64,000 nucleotides of DNA, from contig NZ_LMUK01000043.1 in assembly GCF_009766005.1 (NCBI RefSeq), forward strand, positions 396,166-460,165, given 5' to 3'. The position numbers and the translations under genes are program-made. A model generated the notes under the pieces. The model worked only from the letters and a program-made list of their open reading frames with translations, was not told the origin of the DNA and did no database searches. This stretch comes from Bradyrhizobium sp. S69. GTDB taxonomy: Bacteria > Pseudomonadota > Alphaproteobacteria > Rhizobiales > Xanthobacteraceae. Shown here piece by piece: positions 1 to 7,850 of this stretch (positions are counted from its first letter, which is position 1; the number at the start of each line of letters is the position of its first letter).

Positions 1-409
1 GCAGCTTGAGCAGCCGGGCGCCGAGCGGACCGTCGGTGACTTTGCGCAGCGTCTTGAGGTCGGGCAGGATGTAGGGCAGATCGAACACCTCGAATTCCTT
101 GATGCCGATCGGCCCGAACTTGGAGTTCGACGGCGCCAGCATCTGCACCGCGCCCAGTTGCAGGGCTTCGAGTTCTTCCTTGTCCTTGTAGAGCGTCGAG
201 TTCGGATAGACCTCGATCTTGACCTTGCCGTCGGTGTATTTCTCGGCCAGTTCCTTGAACTTGTCGGCGGCCTTGCCCTTCGGCGTATCGGAGGCGACGA
301 CGTGGCTGAACTTGATCACGATCGGCGCTTGCGCCGACGCCGGGCCGCTCGATAATCCCGTCAATGCCAATGCCGCGACCGATGCCGCAGCCAAAATCAA
401 TTTACGCAT
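1..409 (-). CDS. dctP: TRAP transporter solute-binding protein (DctP family), N-terminal part
   Basis: The gene starts at 409 and runs off the left edge, so only about 136 N-terminal residues are visible. The start is well placed: GGGAGGAAAC lies directly before the ATG. The protein opens with MRKLILAAAS and a hydrophobic Sec signal peptide ending near ASA-QA, then IVIKFSHVVASDTPKGKAA, which matches the beginning of mature DctP-type proteins of TRAP (tripartite ATP-independent periplasmic) transporters. These proteins catch carboxylates in the periplasm and hand them to DctQM membrane partners, which must lie outside the window. Ligand unknown. The nearest gene upstream on the same strand is a LysR regulator, and the gap between them carries an 11-bp repeat array. 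Confidence 0.88.
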   Translation of the reverse strand, partial: MRKLILAAASVAALALTGLSSGPASAQAPIVIKFSHVVASDTPKGKAADKFKELAEKYTDGKVKIEVYPNSTLYKDKEELEALQLGAVQMLAPSNSKFGPIGIKEFEVFDLPYILPDLKTLRKVTDGPLGARLLKL

Positions 410-503
410 GTTTCCTCCCGCGCGAATATTAACGAGGTGCGCTTCGACGCAGCCCCAGCCTTGCCTGCGGCACCAATACAGACAAGCCGCTGCAAATGCC
501 ATT

Positions 504-526
504 GCCCCTTTAGCAGGGGCTATTTT
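504..526. other. GC hairpin followed by TATTTT, upstream of dctP
   Basis: Arms GCCCCT (504-509) and AGGGGC (515-520) with a 5-nt loop, followed on the plus strand by TATTTT. It resembles a small intrinsic terminator, but no plus-strand gene ends here. On the minus strand it would lie in the region upstream of dctP. Function unclear. Confidence 0.3.
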
Positions 527-622
527 GTCGGTTTTGTTGCAGTGCAAAACGAGACGTCAGCCTCGATTGCACCTCGCGATTCCCTCTCGACGGCGTTGCT
601 GCCTTTCGAAAACCCGTCACGA

Positions 623-666
623 CATATGCCGAGGATATGCCGAGCACATGCCGAAGATATGCGAAG
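623..666. repeat. four tandem 11-bp repeats, iteron-like
   Basis: Four head-to-tail units of 11 bp with consensus CATATGCCGAG (units at 623, 634, 645 and 656). The first two differ at one position and the last two are slightly diverged. An 11-bp period puts each unit on the same face of the helix, as in arrays of regulator sites. The array lies in the 353-bp gap (410-762) between the dctP start and the 3' end of the LysR gene, about 215-260 bp upstream of the dctP start codon. I see no gene in this gap. Confidence 0.6.
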
Positions 667-762
667 CCGATTTTCCATTCGGATTTGCTGGCAGGTGTGG
701 TTGTGGCCGTCTAATGGTCGTTGGCTAACGCTCCATTCTCCGGGTGAGAATGCTGTCGCGTT

Positions 763-1782
763 TCAACCTCGGTGCCGTGCGGCGGTGTCGGCGCCTGAGC
801 CTTCCCCTTCCGGCTCCTGACCCTCCGCCGCCTGCAAATGATCGAGCATCAGGCGCCCGGTGGTCGATAGCTGGCGCGAGCAGCGGACCACGATCTTGAG
901 CTCGCGTCGCGCCCATTCGTCGCGCAAGGGAATCGCGCGCAGGTTCATCCCGGCGCCGATCACCTCGAAGGCGCGATCCGGAATGAGGCCAATGCCCATA
1001 TTGGCCTGCACCATCCGGCACACCGCGTCGAACCCCGGCACGTTGATGCGCAGCCGCATCGACTTGCCCGCCTCCGTCGCCGCGTATTGCGAGCGCAGGT
1101 AGATCGAACTCGCGGCATGCAGGCCGATATGATCGAAATCCAGCGTTTCAGCGAATGACAACCGATCGTGGCCCGCGAGCGGATGATCCGGCCGCACCAC
1201 CACGACGAGATGATCGGTGCGATAATGGAATCCCTCTAAACGGCGGGTCTCGGCGGCGGCCGAGCAGATGCCGATCTCGGCCGCCCCCTCCTCGATGCCG
1301 CGCACCACCTGCCCGCTTGGCCGCTCCTGGAGGTCGACCCGCAGCAATCCGTGGGCCTGGAAAAACGCCGAGAGATCCTCGGGCAGGAACTGCACGATCG
1401 CCGACAGGTTCGCGAGCATGCGGACATGACCGCGCACGCCATTGGAATATTCGGCGAGTTCAATCGCGATCTTCTCGACATTGAGCAGCGTGACGCGAGC
1501 GTGGTGCAGCAGGGCTTCGCCCGCCGGCGTCAGCGCCATGCCCTTCGCCAAGCGCTCGAACAGGCTGACCCCGAACGCAACCTCGAAATCGTTCATCCGC
1601 TTACTGACCGCGGAGGCCGCGATGCCTTCGCGCGCCGCCGCCCGCGTCAGGTTTTTTTCCTCGCACACCGCGATGAACAATCGCAACGTGGTGAGATCGA
1701 TGCGCCGCAGCAGCGCGTTGTCGGCGGCGCCAAGCGTGCGTTGCGTTGACGGTGAATCGAGATCGACGGATACGAGCGGCAT
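763..1782 (-). CDS. LysR-family transcriptional regulator
   Basis: About 339 residues when started at the ATG at 1782 (MPLVSVDLDS). The frame stays open further upstream, but those codons run into a repeat and do not look like protein. The N-terminal winged helix-turn-helix is clear: LRLFIAVCEEKNLTRAAAREGIAASAVSKRMNDFE, followed by FERLAKGMALTPAGEALL. The rest matches the LysR effector-binding domain (VRMLANLSAIVQFLPEDL ... GIGLIPDRAFE). Target and effector are unknown. It lies on the same strand as dctP, 353 bp upstream of it, so TRAP transport genes are an obvious candidate target. Upstream of its start, TCCC-N7-GGGA at 1863-1877 could be a LysR-type site, but this is weak. Confidence 0.85.
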   Translation of the reverse strand: MPLVSVDLDSPSTQRTLGAADNALLRRIDLTTLRLFIAVCEEKNLTRAAAREGIAASAVSKRMNDFEVAFGVSLFERLAKGMALTPAGEALLHHARVTLLNVEKIAIELAEYSNGVRGHVRMLANLSAIVQFLPEDLSAFFQAHGLLRVDLQERPSGQVVRGIEEGAAEIGICSAAAETRRLEGFHYRTDHLVVVVRPDHPLAGHDRLSFAETLDFDHIGLHAASSIYLRSQYAATEAGKSMRLRINVPGFDAVCRMVQANMGIGLIPDRAFEVIGAGMNLRAIPLRDEWARRELKIVVRCSRQLSTTGRLMLDHLQAAEGQEPEGEGSGADTAARHRG

Positions 1783-1971
1783 CTGAAGCGTTTCCGAGCC
1801 TGGTGAATAAGCGAGCCTACCCGCATCGGTCACGGCAAAAATCCCAATTTCATGCCGATTGGTCCCTTCAATTGGGAAATGATTCCAATACGCGGCCTCG
1901 ATAATGAATTTCGTCTCAATCGGGGGGATTTGCGTCAGCATCGAACATGAAGCCGCCTTCTCGCGGCGCGA

Positions 1972-2560
1972 TGCGCCCGAGGTTTGCACGAACATTACTC
2001 CCCGAAAGAAAGGGAGCAGGGAAAGCCGGGTGCGCGCTGCACCCGCGGTCTCGCGTGCCAGAATGCACATAGCAAACGCACACGAGCATACAGGTTCAGC
2101 GGAAGCAGTCCGGCTTTCCCTGCGCAACGGTTTTAACGGCTTATTTCGTGCTCTCCCCGGCGACCAGGCTTTGTTGACACCGTCGCCTTGCGGAAGCTGG
2201 CACATCGCGAGCCCGGTCGGGCTGGATGCACCTCCACAAGACTTGACGCCGGCAAAGGGGCGTCAGGACCACACGACTTCGCCGTCCGCAACCTGTGTCA
2301 TTCGTCTGCGCGCCCGGTTGCCGCTCACGGGAAACCCGCCCTGCGACCACCTCTCGCGCCTGACACCGTCGCGTCCACCGCATCCCAACCCACGTTCGTG
2401 ACGATCGCGAAACGCCCCTCGCTCGGGCGGGATGGCAAGAAATAAGCAACTGAGTTGGGTAAAAAACAAAGCGGAATATTTTTCGCGCAGGGGCTGGACA
2501 GGATTCAGCGGGCGAAGGTGATTTGCCCGTCGGGCGGGGAACTCGCCGCGATCAGCGGTC
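1972..2560. repeat. long dispersed structured repeat, copy A
   Basis: The 930-bp stretch 1783-2712 has no convincing gene. From TGCGCCCGAGGTTTGCA at 1972 it shares long collinear identity with 63637-64000 at the other end of the window. Recognisable blocks are GGGTGCGCGCTGCACCC, CACACGAGCATACAGGTTC, the stretch around GGTTTTAACGG, TTTCGTGCTCTCCCCGGCGA, and ATCAGGACCACACGACTT-like sequence. Two 14-nt arms (2016-2029 and 2110-2123) are perfect complements and enclose a second hairpin, GGGTGC-GCGCT-GCACCC (2028-2044). The part after about 2400 carries GATTTGCCCGTCGGGC, which I recall from similar Bradyrhizobium repeats, so the 3' edge is approximate. Short reading frames in it on both strands look spurious. 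Confidence 0.75.
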
Positions 2561-2712
2561 AGATTGGTGTCGCTCTTCACCAAAGGTCAACGCAGCTTGA
2601 GGACTCTCGCGCATCAGATTCATGATTGATGCACCCATCCTGGTTTGCCTTTACGAAAGCCACCGACTACAGGCTATCGAGACAGGAAGAGTTCGACGCC
2701 AGAGGTGCAGCA

Positions 2713-3843
2713 ATGATCCGCGCCACGGTACTCCGTGCACTTGTGCTGATGGCGGCCTTTGCCGCGGGGTTGACGCCGGTCGCCTGCCTTGGCGAAACCG
2801 GCAATCCGTTGCCGGCCAAGGCAACCAGGGAGCTGCCGGCCGAGTTGCTCGCGCTGCTCCGGCAAAAGAACATGCCGAAATATTCGCCGATCGTGATGCG
2901 CGTTTTCAAGGAAGAGGCGGAGCTCGAAGTCTGGAAACAGGACACCAGCGGCCTTTTCCAGATCCTCAAGACCTATCCGATCTGTCGGTGGTCGGGCGAT
3001 CTCGGGCCGAAGTTGCAGGCGGGCGACCGTCAGACTCCAGAGGGGTTTTATTCGATTACGCCCGGGCTGATGAATCCCAACTCCAACTACTATCTTGCGA
3101 TCAACACCGGCTTTCCCAACAGCTTCGACAAAGCCAACAAGCGCGACGGCAGCTTGCTCATGATCCACGGCGACTGCTCATCGAGCGGTTGCTATGCGAT
3201 GACCGACGAACAGATCAGCGAGATCTACGCGCTGGCGCGCGACTCATTCCTCGGTGGCCGGCCGTCATTTCAGGTCCAGGCCTATCCGTTCCGCTTGACG
3301 CCGGCGAACCTGGCGCGGCATCGAACCAGTCCGAACCTGGCCTTCTGGAACATGCTCAAGATCGGCAACGATCACTTCGAGACGACGCATCTCGAACCCA
3401 AAGTAGATGTGTGCGATCGCCTCTATGTCTTCGATTCGCAACCTCCGCCCAATTCGCACACCCCGCTTGTGTTCAATCCCACCGGTAAATGCCCCGCCTT
3501 TGTCGTCAATCCGCAAATCGCGCGGCGGGCGCTGGAGAAACAACGCGCCGACGAGCTCGAATACGCGCAATTGCTGCAAGACAACGTGCCAGCCGCGCCG
3601 ATCTACAGCGGACTGGACGGCGGAATGAACAAGGCCTTCCTCGCACGGTTTCCGGGCAGAATAATGCTTGCGAAAGTGCTGCCCTATGCATCTTATCTGC
3701 CGCACCTGCCACCGATCCCCTGGGCCGACACCGATGGCTCGGTGACGCGTAAATGGTTCGGCGCCTCGTTCGCCAAACCGATGGTGTGTGATCTGGCGCG
3801 TGCCAGCTTCCTGTCGAGCGTCCTGGCAGCACACCGGTGCTGA
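2713..3843 (+). CDS. YafK-type L,D-transpeptidase family protein
   Basis: 376 residues from ATG 2713, with AGAGGTG ahead of it. The longer upstream frame was rejected because MIRATVLRALVLMAAFAAG is a good signal peptide beginning exactly here. The catalytic YkuD/L,D-transpeptidase signature is present around residues 152-160: IHGDCSSSGCYAM, with His152 and Cys160 as the expected active-site pair. The preceding TPEGFYSITPG and NPNSNYYLAINTGFPN blocks are typical of the YafK (murein L,D-transpeptidase-like) branch. Such enzymes act on peptidoglycan in the periplasm, making or breaking mDAP crosslinks or lipoprotein links. Which activity applies here cannot be told from sequence. It is monocistronic, followed by a cyclase gene 120 bp downstream. 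Confidence 0.85.
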   Translation: MIRATVLRALVLMAAFAAGLTPVACLGETGNPLPAKATRELPAELLALLRQKNMPKYSPIVMRVFKEEAELEVWKQDTSGLFQILKTYPICRWSGDLGPKLQAGDRQTPEGFYSITPGLMNPNSNYYLAINTGFPNSFDKANKRDGSLLMIHGDCSSSGCYAMTDEQISEIYALARDSFLGGRPSFQVQAYPFRLTPANLARHRTSPNLAFWNMLKIGNDHFETTHLEPKVDVCDRLYVFDSQPPPNSHTPLVFNPTGKCPAFVVNPQIARRALEKQRADELEYAQLLQDNVPAAPIYSGLDGGMNKAFLARFPGRIMLAKVLPYASYLPHLPPIPWADTDGSVTRKWFGASFAKPMVCDLARASFLSSVLAAHRC

Positions 3844-3963
3844 ACCGCTGGGTCTGCTTCCGCCTTGCCGCGATGCCGGGCGAGGGTTGCCGGCAACCAT
3901 CGCCACTGCTGGCGGCGCTCACATCGCTGGCGGCGCCTGGAAACTCGGCTATAGTTTCGTGCC

Positions 3964-5160
3964 ATGGAGCAGCAAGCGACAGAGACGGAAGTTTTGGGCA
4001 ACGCCATCGTCGAGTGGCTGGCCGATGAGGCGTTGCAGGATTCCGAGCCCGCGACACTCTGCAACGAATTGTGCCTGCGCCTGCGTGGCGTCGGCCTGCC
4101 GCTGGCGCGCTTCCATGTGGCCTTCCGGGTGCTGCACCCGCTCTATGACGCCAGCACGCTGAACTGGACGGCCGGGAAGGGCGTCGTCGTCGAACATTTT
4201 CGTCCTGAAGAGAGCGGAAATGATCGGTTCGTGCGCGGCCCGCTCGGTCATATTCTGGCCCACCGGCTGCCGGCGTTTCGTCGTCGGCTGACCGGTGACA
4301 CGGCGCTCTTGGATTTCGATATGCTCGATGAATTACGCGCGATGGGCGGCACCGATTATATTGCCTTCCGGGTGGGCTTCGATCGCGTGAGTGAAACCGG
4401 TATCATCTGTTCCTGGCTCGGCGACCGCGCGTCCGGGTTTACCGATGGCGAAATCGTGCAATTGCAGCGCGTGACCCGCGAACTCGGCATCGCGCTGAAG
4501 TCGAAGATCGAACGCAACGTCGCGCAGAACATCGCGCACGCCTATCTCGGCAAGCGCGCCGGCCAGGCCGTGCTCAACGGCTCGATCCGGCGCGGCGACG
4601 GAGAAAAGATCACCGCCGCCTTGTGGTACAGCGATCTGCGCCGCTCGACGGAACTTTCCGACCGGCTCTCGGCCGAGGCCTTCCTTGATCTGCTTGGCCG
4701 CTATTTCGAGATGACCGCAGCTTCAGTACTGGATCACGGCGGCGAAGTGGTCTCGCTGATCGGCGACGCGGTTCTTGGCCTGTTTCGCATCGAGGGCGCG
4801 CCCGAGGAGGCCTGCGGCCGGGCGCTCGCGGCCGCCAACGAAGCGCGCCGCCGGCTCGGCCTGCCATCAACTGCGGAGGCCGACCTCGCATTCGATTTCG
4901 GCATCTCGCTTCACCTCGGCGAGGTCATCTACGGCAATGTCGGGGTGCCCGAACGTCTGCAATTCACCCTGGTCGGATCCGCGGTCAACGAAGTCGTTCG
5001 CGTGCAGGACCTCACCAAGACGCTGGGCCATCCGGTTCTCGCGACCGGGCCTTTTGCCGATGTGGTGGCGTGTCCGTGGCAGCCGCTCGGCGAGCACACC
5101 TTGCGCGGGCTCGACAAGCCGATGCCGATCCTGACCCCGGGAGAGCCAACGCTGCGGTGA
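3964..5160 (+). CDS. class III adenylate/guanylate cyclase
   Basis: 398 residues, no membrane segment. Residues about 1-195 form a GAF-like sensory region. The catalytic cyclase homology domain follows from about residue 215. Both metal-binding aspartates are visible: Asp224 in WYSDLRRSTEL and Asp268 in LIGDAVLGLF. Later blocks FGISLHLGEVIYGNVGVPERLQ and FTLVGSAVNEVVRVQDL complete the domain. It would convert ATP (or GTP) to the cyclic nucleotide in the cytoplasm. The start lies just 9 nt after TATAGT (3950-3955). If that is the -10 element, the mRNA would be nearly leaderless, though no good -35 is seen. A small secreted-protein gene follows 14 bp downstream. Confidence 0.9.
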   Translation: MEQQATETEVLGNAIVEWLADEALQDSEPATLCNELCLRLRGVGLPLARFHVAFRVLHPLYDASTLNWTAGKGVVVEHFRPEESGNDRFVRGPLGHILAHRLPAFRRRLTGDTALLDFDMLDELRAMGGTDYIAFRVGFDRVSETGIICSWLGDRASGFTDGEIVQLQRVTRELGIALKSKIERNVAQNIAHAYLGKRAGQAVLNGSIRRGDGEKITAALWYSDLRRSTELSDRLSAEAFLDLLGRYFEMTAASVLDHGGEVVSLIGDAVLGLFRIEGAPEEACGRALAAANEARRRLGLPSTAEADLAFDFGISLHLGEVIYGNVGVPERLQFTLVGSAVNEVVRVQDLTKTLGHPVLATGPFADVVACPWQPLGEHTLRGLDKPMPILTPGEPTLR

Positions 5161-5174
5161 TCGAGGAGGCGAAA

Positions 5175-5414
5175 ATGAAAATCGTTCTCTCTGTGGTGAT
5201 CTTCGTGTTTTACTTTTTGGTACCGTTCGAAGTTGGGAGCGCATCGTGCCGCGAGCGAGCGCTCAATTGCGTCACGCGATGGGGCGCACCGCGCAACGCC
5301 TGCTACGATTCGTTCAGGTTGGCCGCCTGCGAAAAGACCGGAAAATACGTCGCGCCCAACGGTAACGTCTGGCCGGCGATCCGCCCGGAAAATGCAGATC
5401 AAATCAATCGCTGA
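5175..5414 (+). CDS. small secreted cysteine-containing protein, unknown function
   Basis: 79 residues. The start at 5175 is set by a strong GAGGAGG 6 bp upstream and by the signal peptide that begins there (MKIVLSVVIFVFYFLVPFEV). The mature part is short, with four cysteines (ASCRERALNC, ACYDSF, AACEKTG), suggesting disulfide bonds in the periplasm. It lies 14 bp after the cyclase gene and before an intrinsic terminator, so the two probably share a transcript. I do not recognise a family. Confidence 0.65.
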   Translation: MKIVLSVVIFVFYFLVPFEVGSASCRERALNCVTRWGAPRNACYDSFRLAACEKTGKYVAPNGNVWPAIRPENADQINR

Positions 5415-5429
5415 CCGCTGCGAAACGGA

Positions 5430-5452
5430 CGCCGCATCGCGGCGCCTTTTTT
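5430..5452 (+). terminator. intrinsic terminator
   Basis: Stem CGCCGC-ATC-GCGGCG (5430-5444) followed by CCTTTTTT. It ends the cyclase/small-protein transcript and lies just before the 3' end of the convergent marR-like gene. Confidence 0.8.
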
Positions 5453-5455
5453 CCC

Positions 5456-5908
5456 CTATTTCGCGTATCGGGAAAAAATCTGTGTCAGCAACGGCTCGAT
5501 TCGAGATAATTCACCCAGATGCGCGGCGGACAGATCGGCCAGATATTTCTCGGCCCGGCGCGTCAGCTTCAGTAGAATGCGCCGATGATCGGCTGGATCG
5601 ACGACACGCTTGACCAGTTCCGCAGCAACCAGCCGATCGATCAGCCCCACCGCGGTGTGATGCTTGACGCGTAACCGTTCAGCGAGATCGCCGATCGCAA
5701 CCGGCGCGCCGCCCGGATAGCCCCGGATCGCCAGCAGTGCCTGATGCTGTTGCGGCACCAGCCCGATAGCCTTGGCGGCATCCTGGCTGAATTCCAGGAA
5801 ACAGCGGATCTGGTAGCGGAACTCGGACAGCGCCTCATAATCCGCCTGCGTCGGCAGTCGTTGGCGGCCTCCAGCAGAGGGTTTCTCGCGTTTTTTCATT
5901 GCTGCCAT
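5456..5908 (-). CDS. MarR-family transcriptional regulator
   Basis: 150 residues from ATG 5908 (MAAMKKREKP), chosen because AGGAAG lies 5 nt before it; the frame extends further upstream through the promoter. The winged-helix core is typical of MarR: AKAIGLVPQQHQALLAIRG, then PVAIGDLAERLRVKHHTAVGLIDRLVAAELVKR (recognition helix), then VDPADHRRILLKLT (wing). Such dimers bind short palindromes and are released by small, often phenolic, ligands. A perfect 19-bp palindrome lies upstream and overlaps a consensus TATAAT on the minus strand (5935-5930), so autorepression and control of the divergent ClC gene are likely. Ligand unknown. Confidence 0.9.
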   Translation of the reverse strand: MAAMKKREKPSAGGRQRLPTQADYEALSEFRYQIRCFLEFSQDAAKAIGLVPQQHQALLAIRGYPGGAPVAIGDLAERLRVKHHTAVGLIDRLVAAELVKRVVDPADHRRILLKLTRRAEKYLADLSAAHLGELSRIEPLLTQIFSRYAK

Positions 5909-5931
5909 TCGGCTTCCTGATCGAGCTTGAT

Positions 5932-5950
5932 TATATCGCAATGCGATATA
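5932..5950. promoter_or_regulatory. MarR-type operator
   Basis: Perfect inverted repeat TATATCGCA-A-TGCGATATA in the short divergent region between the MarR gene (start 5908) and the ClC gene (start 5991). Its left arm overlaps the best -10 sequence for the MarR gene. Length and symmetry fit MarR-family operators. Assignment to this regulator is inference from position. Confidence 0.7.
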
Positions 5951-5990
5951 AAAGGACAGCATCATTTCCCTATTCTAGGCCAGCATCCCC

Positions 5991-7781
5991 ATGAGCGTTC
6001 TTTCCGCCAAATCGAAGATTCCCGTCAAAGCCGGTCACCATCTCGGCGACTTCACCACCAACCCGCGTGTGCTGGTGATTGCGGGAATTGCCGTGATCGT
6101 GGCGACCGCGGGTGTGCTGGCCGGGGTCGGCCTGCTTCAGCTGATCAAGCTTGCCACCAACATCGCCTATTTCGGCCGCTTCAGTGTCGCCGAAGTGAGG
6201 TTGCAGGACTCGCCGCTCGGCCTCTGGGCCGTCGGCGTGCCGGTGGTCGGCTCGCTCATCATCGGCCTGATGGCCCGCTTCGGCAGCGAGAAGATCCGTG
6301 GCCACGGCATCCCCGAAGCCATCGAGGCGATCCTGCTGGGCCGCTCCCGGCTCGATGCCAAGGTCGCCATTCTCAAGCCGCTTTCATCGGCGATCGCGAT
6401 CGGCACCGGCGGCCCGTTCGGCGCCGAAGGCCCGATCATCATGACCGGCGGCGCGATCGGCTCGCTGATCGCGCAGATGCTTCCGGTCAGCGACAACGAG
6501 CGCAAGACATTGCTGGTGGCGGGTGCCGCGGCCGGCATGACCACCGTGTTCGGGACACCGATCGCTGCCATCATGCTCGCGGTCGAATTGCTGCTGTTCG
6601 AATGGACGCCACGCAGCTTCATTCCGGTCACCGTCGCCGCCGTCGTCGCCATGGTGGAGCGAAGCTTTCTTCATATGCCGGCGCCGCTGTTTCCGTTCGG
6701 CGGCAGCGTGGAGATTTCGCTGCTTCAGCTTGGCGCGTGGGTGCTGGTCGGAATTCTCGCGGGGCTGTTGTCCGGCGTTCTGACGCAAATGGTCTATGGC
6801 TGCGAAGATCTTTTCCTCAAACTTCCGATCCACTGGATGTGGTGGCCGCTGATCGGCGGCCTGGTGGTCGGCATCGGCGGCCTGGTCGACCCGCACGCCC
6901 TCAGCGTCGGATACGACAATATTTCGGGGATGCTGCAAGGCGACATCGTGCCGAAGGCAGCCCTGTTGTTGCTGGTCGTCAAGGCGATCATCTGGTCGGT
7001 CGCGCTCGGCTCCGGCACGTCAGGCGGCGTGCTGGCGCCGCTCTTGATCATGGGCGGCGCCATGGGCACCGCGCTCAGTTTCTATCTGCCGCAGGCGAGC
7101 CCCGGCTTCTGGGCGCTGCTGGCGATGGCCGCGACCATGGGCGGCACCATGCGCTCGCCGCTGACCGCGACATTCTTCGCCGTCGAACTGACCGGCAATA
7201 CGCATGTGCTGCTGCCGCTGATCGCGGCCTGCGGCACCGCCCATGCCGTGACCGTTCTCTTGATGCGACGCTCGATCCTGACCGAGAAGGTGGCGCGGCG
7301 CGGCCACCATCTGGTGCGCGAATATCGCATCGATCCGTTTGCGCTGACCCAGGTGCGCGAGGTCATGACCACGGATGTCGAGACCGTGCCGTCCACCATG
7401 ACGCTGCACCATGCCGCGGCGTTCCTCACCAACCCGCGGACAAATCACCCGAGCTTCCCGGTGGTGGATGAAAACGAGCACGTGCTTGGCATCATCGACC
7501 CGCCATCGGTGCTGCGCTGGCGGCGGGCGGGCAAGCACCGCACCACCACGCTGCACGCGCTGCTTGCGGGCGGCAAGATCACCTTTGCCTATCCGGACGA
7601 ATATCTGGCGGGTCTCGCCGACCGCCTCTCGCAGGTCAACGTCGCGCACCTTCCGGTGATTTCGCGCGAGGATCGGCGGCTGGTCGGATATATCGGCTGG
7701 AAGGATCTGATGCGGGTGCGCGCCAAGCTGCAAGCCGAAGAAAGCGAGACCACCTCGTTCTTTCGGTTCGGGCGCGGATGA
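5991..7781 (+). CDS. ClC-family chloride channel/transporter with C-terminal CBS domains
   Basis: 596 residues. The membrane part (about 25-425) shows the ClC selectivity motifs: GHGIPE (residues 104-109, in place of the usual GSGIP), GPFGAEGP with the gating glutamate Glu146, and GSGTSGGVLAP. After the membrane part come two CBS domains (about 350-450 bases each): VREVMTTDVETVPSTMTL and a second ending VNVAHLPVISREDRRLVGYIGW. CBS pairs usually sense adenosine nucleotides. The protein would move chloride or another halide across the inner membrane; channel versus Cl-/H+ antiport cannot be decided. It is divergent from a MarR gene with an operator between them, an unusual partner for a ClC protein. 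Confidence 0.92.
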   Translation: MSVLSAKSKIPVKAGHHLGDFTTNPRVLVIAGIAVIVATAGVLAGVGLLQLIKLATNIAYFGRFSVAEVRLQDSPLGLWAVGVPVVGSLIIGLMARFGSEKIRGHGIPEAIEAILLGRSRLDAKVAILKPLSSAIAIGTGGPFGAEGPIIMTGGAIGSLIAQMLPVSDNERKTLLVAGAAAGMTTVFGTPIAAIMLAVELLLFEWTPRSFIPVTVAAVVAMVERSFLHMPAPLFPFGGSVEISLLQLGAWVLVGILAGLLSGVLTQMVYGCEDLFLKLPIHWMWWPLIGGLVVGIGGLVDPHALSVGYDNISGMLQGDIVPKAALLLLVVKAIIWSVALGSGTSGGVLAPLLIMGGAMGTALSFYLPQASPGFWALLAMAATMGGTMRSPLTATFFAVELTGNTHVLLPLIAACGTAHAVTVLLMRRSILTEKVARRGHHLVREYRIDPFALTQVREVMTTDVETVPSTMTLHHAAAFLTNPRTNHPSFPVVDENEHVLGIIDPPSVLRWRRAGKHRTTTLHALLAGGKITFAYPDEYLAGLADRLSQVNVAHLPVISREDRRLVGYIGWKDLMRVRAKLQAEESETTSFFRFGRG

Positions 7782-7806
7782 TTCCGGATCGACCCTCCTG
7801 ACGCAA

Positions 7807-7831
7807 AACGCGACGCCGAGGGCGCCGCGTT
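7807..7831. terminator. terminator-like hairpin between convergent genes
   Basis: Arms AACGCGACGCC and GGCGCCGCGTT with loop GAG (10 of 11 pairs). On the minus strand it is followed by TTTT, so it may end the cysteine synthase transcript. It lies between the 3' ends of two convergent genes and may serve both. Confidence 0.5.
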
Positions 7832-7850
7832 CTAAATTTGGCCGGCGAGA

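Noticed and set aside
623..666. CRISPR array
   Set aside because: Units are head-to-tail without spacers and only 11 bp long; no cas genes in the window.
219..820. Plus-strand frames over dctP start and the iteron array
   Set aside because: They overlap the signal-peptide start of dctP and the 3' end of the LysR gene and have no coding signature.
1904..2449. Several overlapping short frames in the repeat region
   Set aside because: All fall in the dispersed repeat that recurs at the right end, where the frames are broken; read as spurious genes.
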